Part shown: piece by piece, positions 62,529 to 64,000 of the stretch
Position numbering within the stretch: the stretch's first letter is position 1
Layout: each line of letters opens with the position of its first letter
The notes under the pieces: generated by a model
What the model was told of the DNA's origin: nothing
The model's input: only the letters and a program-made list of their open reading frames with translations
Database searches by the model: none
Assembly (NCBI GenBank): GCA_029990175.1
Contig: JARKIP010000065.1
Coordinates: 23,476,501 to 23,540,500 of the forward strand
Direction: 5' to 3'
DNA length: 64,000 nucleotides
Origin: Petunia secreta
Taxonomy: Eukaryota; Streptophyta; Magnoliopsida; Solanales; Solanaceae
Translations under genes and position numbers: made by a program

Positions 62529-62540
62529 TGGTATCAGAGC
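62529..62540 (+). other. Primer-binding site
   Basis: TGGTATCAGAGC, exact iMet type, three bases after the LTR. Confidence 0.88.
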
Positions 62541-63757
62541 ACGGTTTTGGCTTGTCTATACAACCCCAAATCCTGTTCGACATTATCTTTAATTTTCATG
62601 CATTTGTGTCTTTGTTTTCCGTTACGTGTTCTTGTTACTGTTGGTGTTTGTTGTTGGTGTTGTTATTTTCATTAAAAAAATATAGAAAAGACGGAAATTC
62701 AAAAATTTATTGTTGGATTGATGTTTGGATTAAACGACCACTGATTTGTTTTTGCCACTGTCCAGTGACTCGTTTGAATACCTGTAGTACATGATCGACG
62801 ACTAGGGTTTCTCGACGTTGCTTTGGACTGTTTTGACGTGGTAGTGGTTGTTATCAAACCCTAGTTGATTTTTGGTGTTTACCGTTGAAGACAGGTGGTT
62901 TTCTTTGATTTGGGTCGAGTCTTTGAGCTAAAAATCGAAGTTTCTTTGTTTGGACCACTGTCCGTACGCCGGAAAATTGTTACATTGTAATAGTGTACGG
63001 ACGAAGCAAGCTGTGTTCTTAGCTCAAAACTCTTAAAATTGTTTTCCTCCGACGTTGATGTTACCGGAGTGAAAGTGACCCAACGTCTATTGAAATTCGT
63101 GGTCAGTGAAACGAAGTTTAATTTTTGTCTTTATACCGGAGCAAAGGTTCACTATTCCATTGAAGAAGAAAAGGGTAAAATCTCAAAATCTAAAACCCCA
63201 GGTGAAATTTTGTCGGTTTGAAAAGGAAAATTGGATAAGGTAAAACCCTATCCGTACCAAAGAGGGACAACTTTTGTACGAACAAAAGTTGGCTTGTTCG
63301 AAGGATTCCGAAGAGGAATCGAAGGGTAGATTCTCCTGGGTTTTCACTTTTTTTGTGTTCGAAAAATTCACGATGGTGGATCTCTGGAGTAATCTCTTCT
63401 ACTCGAGGTCATACTATCGAATTTGAGCCTTTTAGGAATTTGTGCGAGGGGTGACTGAAGTCCAAACCTTCATAGAAAATTCTTTGACTTCCCGAGCGCA
63501 GTAGAATAAATGTCCGTTCCAGTGAGTCGAACATCACTTCGCTCTTCCCGAAGAGTCAGTGACTATTGTCGAACTTGAAGGATCTTAGAGGACATTGGTC
63601 AATCCGACGAAGCCACTGCTAACAAGTTCCTCGAGTGACTAAAACTGAACCCACAAAATTAAGTCGACCCGAGCGCCACCCATTAAAAGTGAGGGAGTGT
63701 GTGAGGTGATTTTTCACCTTTTAACACTTCTTTTAGTCTTTGATTTGTGTAGGTGCA
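62541..63757 (+). other. Leader with conserved hairpin and splice-acceptor-like end
   Basis: Non-coding. Perfect 8-bp inverted repeat GTCCGTAC (62960-62967) / GTACGGAC (62995-63002). Ends TTTGATTTGTGTAG/GTGCA right before the gag ATG. The part after ~63080 is the portion deleted in the 7.2-kb copy. Confidence 0.7.
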
Positions 63758-64000
63758 ATGGCTAGAAACGGAGAGAAGGGAATTACAGCGCCCGAGGTGT
63801 CGTTAGCCAATCTCATGACTGCGATACAAGGCCTCAGCACCGAAGTAAAAGGAGTGAGTGCTCGAGTAGCTAACCTCGAGCAACAGAGTGTGTCTGTGGC
63901 CTTGCATGGGTCTGGCGCTGGAACAAGCCGCTCCACTCATATAAAACCGGAAAAATATACGGTGCTCCTTCGACAACAACAGTTGAAGGGCGAGGCTAAT
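63758..64000 (+). CDS. CRM-like Gag, N-terminus (runs off window)
   Basis: ATG 63758, open for 81 codons to the window end: MARNGEKGITAPEVSLANLM, then a coiled segment TEVKGVSARVANLEQQ. This layout (short charged start, coiled coil, then a Ser-rich linker) is that of the Gag N-termini at 50807 and 57631. The start is favoured by the acceptor-like site five bases upstream. Intact as far as seen. Confidence 0.75.
   Translation, partial: MARNGEKGITAPEVSLANLMTAIQGLSTEVKGVSARVANLEQQSVSVALHGSGAGTSRSTHIKPEKYTVLLRQQQLKGEAN

Larger units (their letters stand above)
61694..64000 (+). mobile_element. CRM-like element, second copy of the 7.2-13.0 kb family, 5' part
   Basis: Complete 5' LTR, PBS, ~1.2-kb leader and the start of gag, open at the window edge. 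The LTR and leader align with the element at 7211-13015. It interrupts gag of the minus-strand Tat element. The left flank is CTTCC; the right TSD lies outside the window. Confidence 0.88.

Noticed and set aside
63039..63221. 60-codon plus-strand frame in the leader of the 61.7-kb element
   Set aside because: The homologous leader at 8.3 kb does not preserve it and it lies upstream of the better supported gag start at 63758.
1..64000. Host genes, tRNA or rRNA genes
   Set aside because: Every long frame matches a retroelement module or lies within element boundaries. No tRNA-like cloverleaf or rRNA core was recognised; TGGTATCAGAGC hits are primer-binding sites, not tRNA genes.

Overview
The window is a retrotransposon graveyard from a flowering plant, most likely a eudicot. 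I recognise no host gene, tRNA, rRNA or satellite array. The basis is wall-to-wall plant-type Ty3/Gypsy (Tat-like and CRM-like), Ty1/Copia and L1-type LINE sequence, initiator-methionine tRNA primer sites (TGGTATCAGAGC), TATA-bearing LTRs and small GT-AG introns. The species cannot be named from sequence alone. CRM-like elements and dense nesting suggest heterochromatin (inference).

Left part: 1-7210 is a badly decayed plus-strand Tat-like element (gag, protease, G-patch, RT, two RNase H domains) cut off before its integrase. It abuts a 5'-truncated LTR of a plus-strand CRM-like element (7211-13015).

Main nest: from 13016 to 61693 a single minus-strand Tat/Retand-like element lies in three pieces (13016-18474, 39052-39322, 60886-61693). 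Its left end carries a plus-strand, intron-containing antisense ORF. Two elements split it. (1) A plus-strand non-autonomous CRM-like element, 18475-39051 (TSD TAACC), holds a minus-strand Copia element, 23666-38382 (TSD GAGGA), whose 3' LTR holds a 5'-truncated LINE, 23825-28771 (TSD CCACGACCT). (2) A minus-strand CRM-like element, 39323-60885 (TSD ACTTC), holds a solo LTR, 43418-44075 (TSD GTTGG/GCTGG), and a tandem LTR-internal-LTR-internal-LTR array, 45065-59526 (TSD CTCGT). Right end: a plus-strand CRM-like element starts at 61694 and its gag is still open at the window edge.

All coding regions carry stops, frameshifts or deletions. The most unusual signals are: two families of short dispersed near-palindromes (GGCGGACCGCC, always in that sense orientation in CRM-like LTRs and leaders; GGAMCWGKTCC, 17 exact copies across the Copia element); an element whose ORF is a protease-like domain without the DSG triad plus acidic and hydrophobic proteins; polyprotein ends encoded inside the LTRs with a conserved TRSQA...LHD.HL motif; a four-intron antisense ORF; and the shared-LTR tandem.
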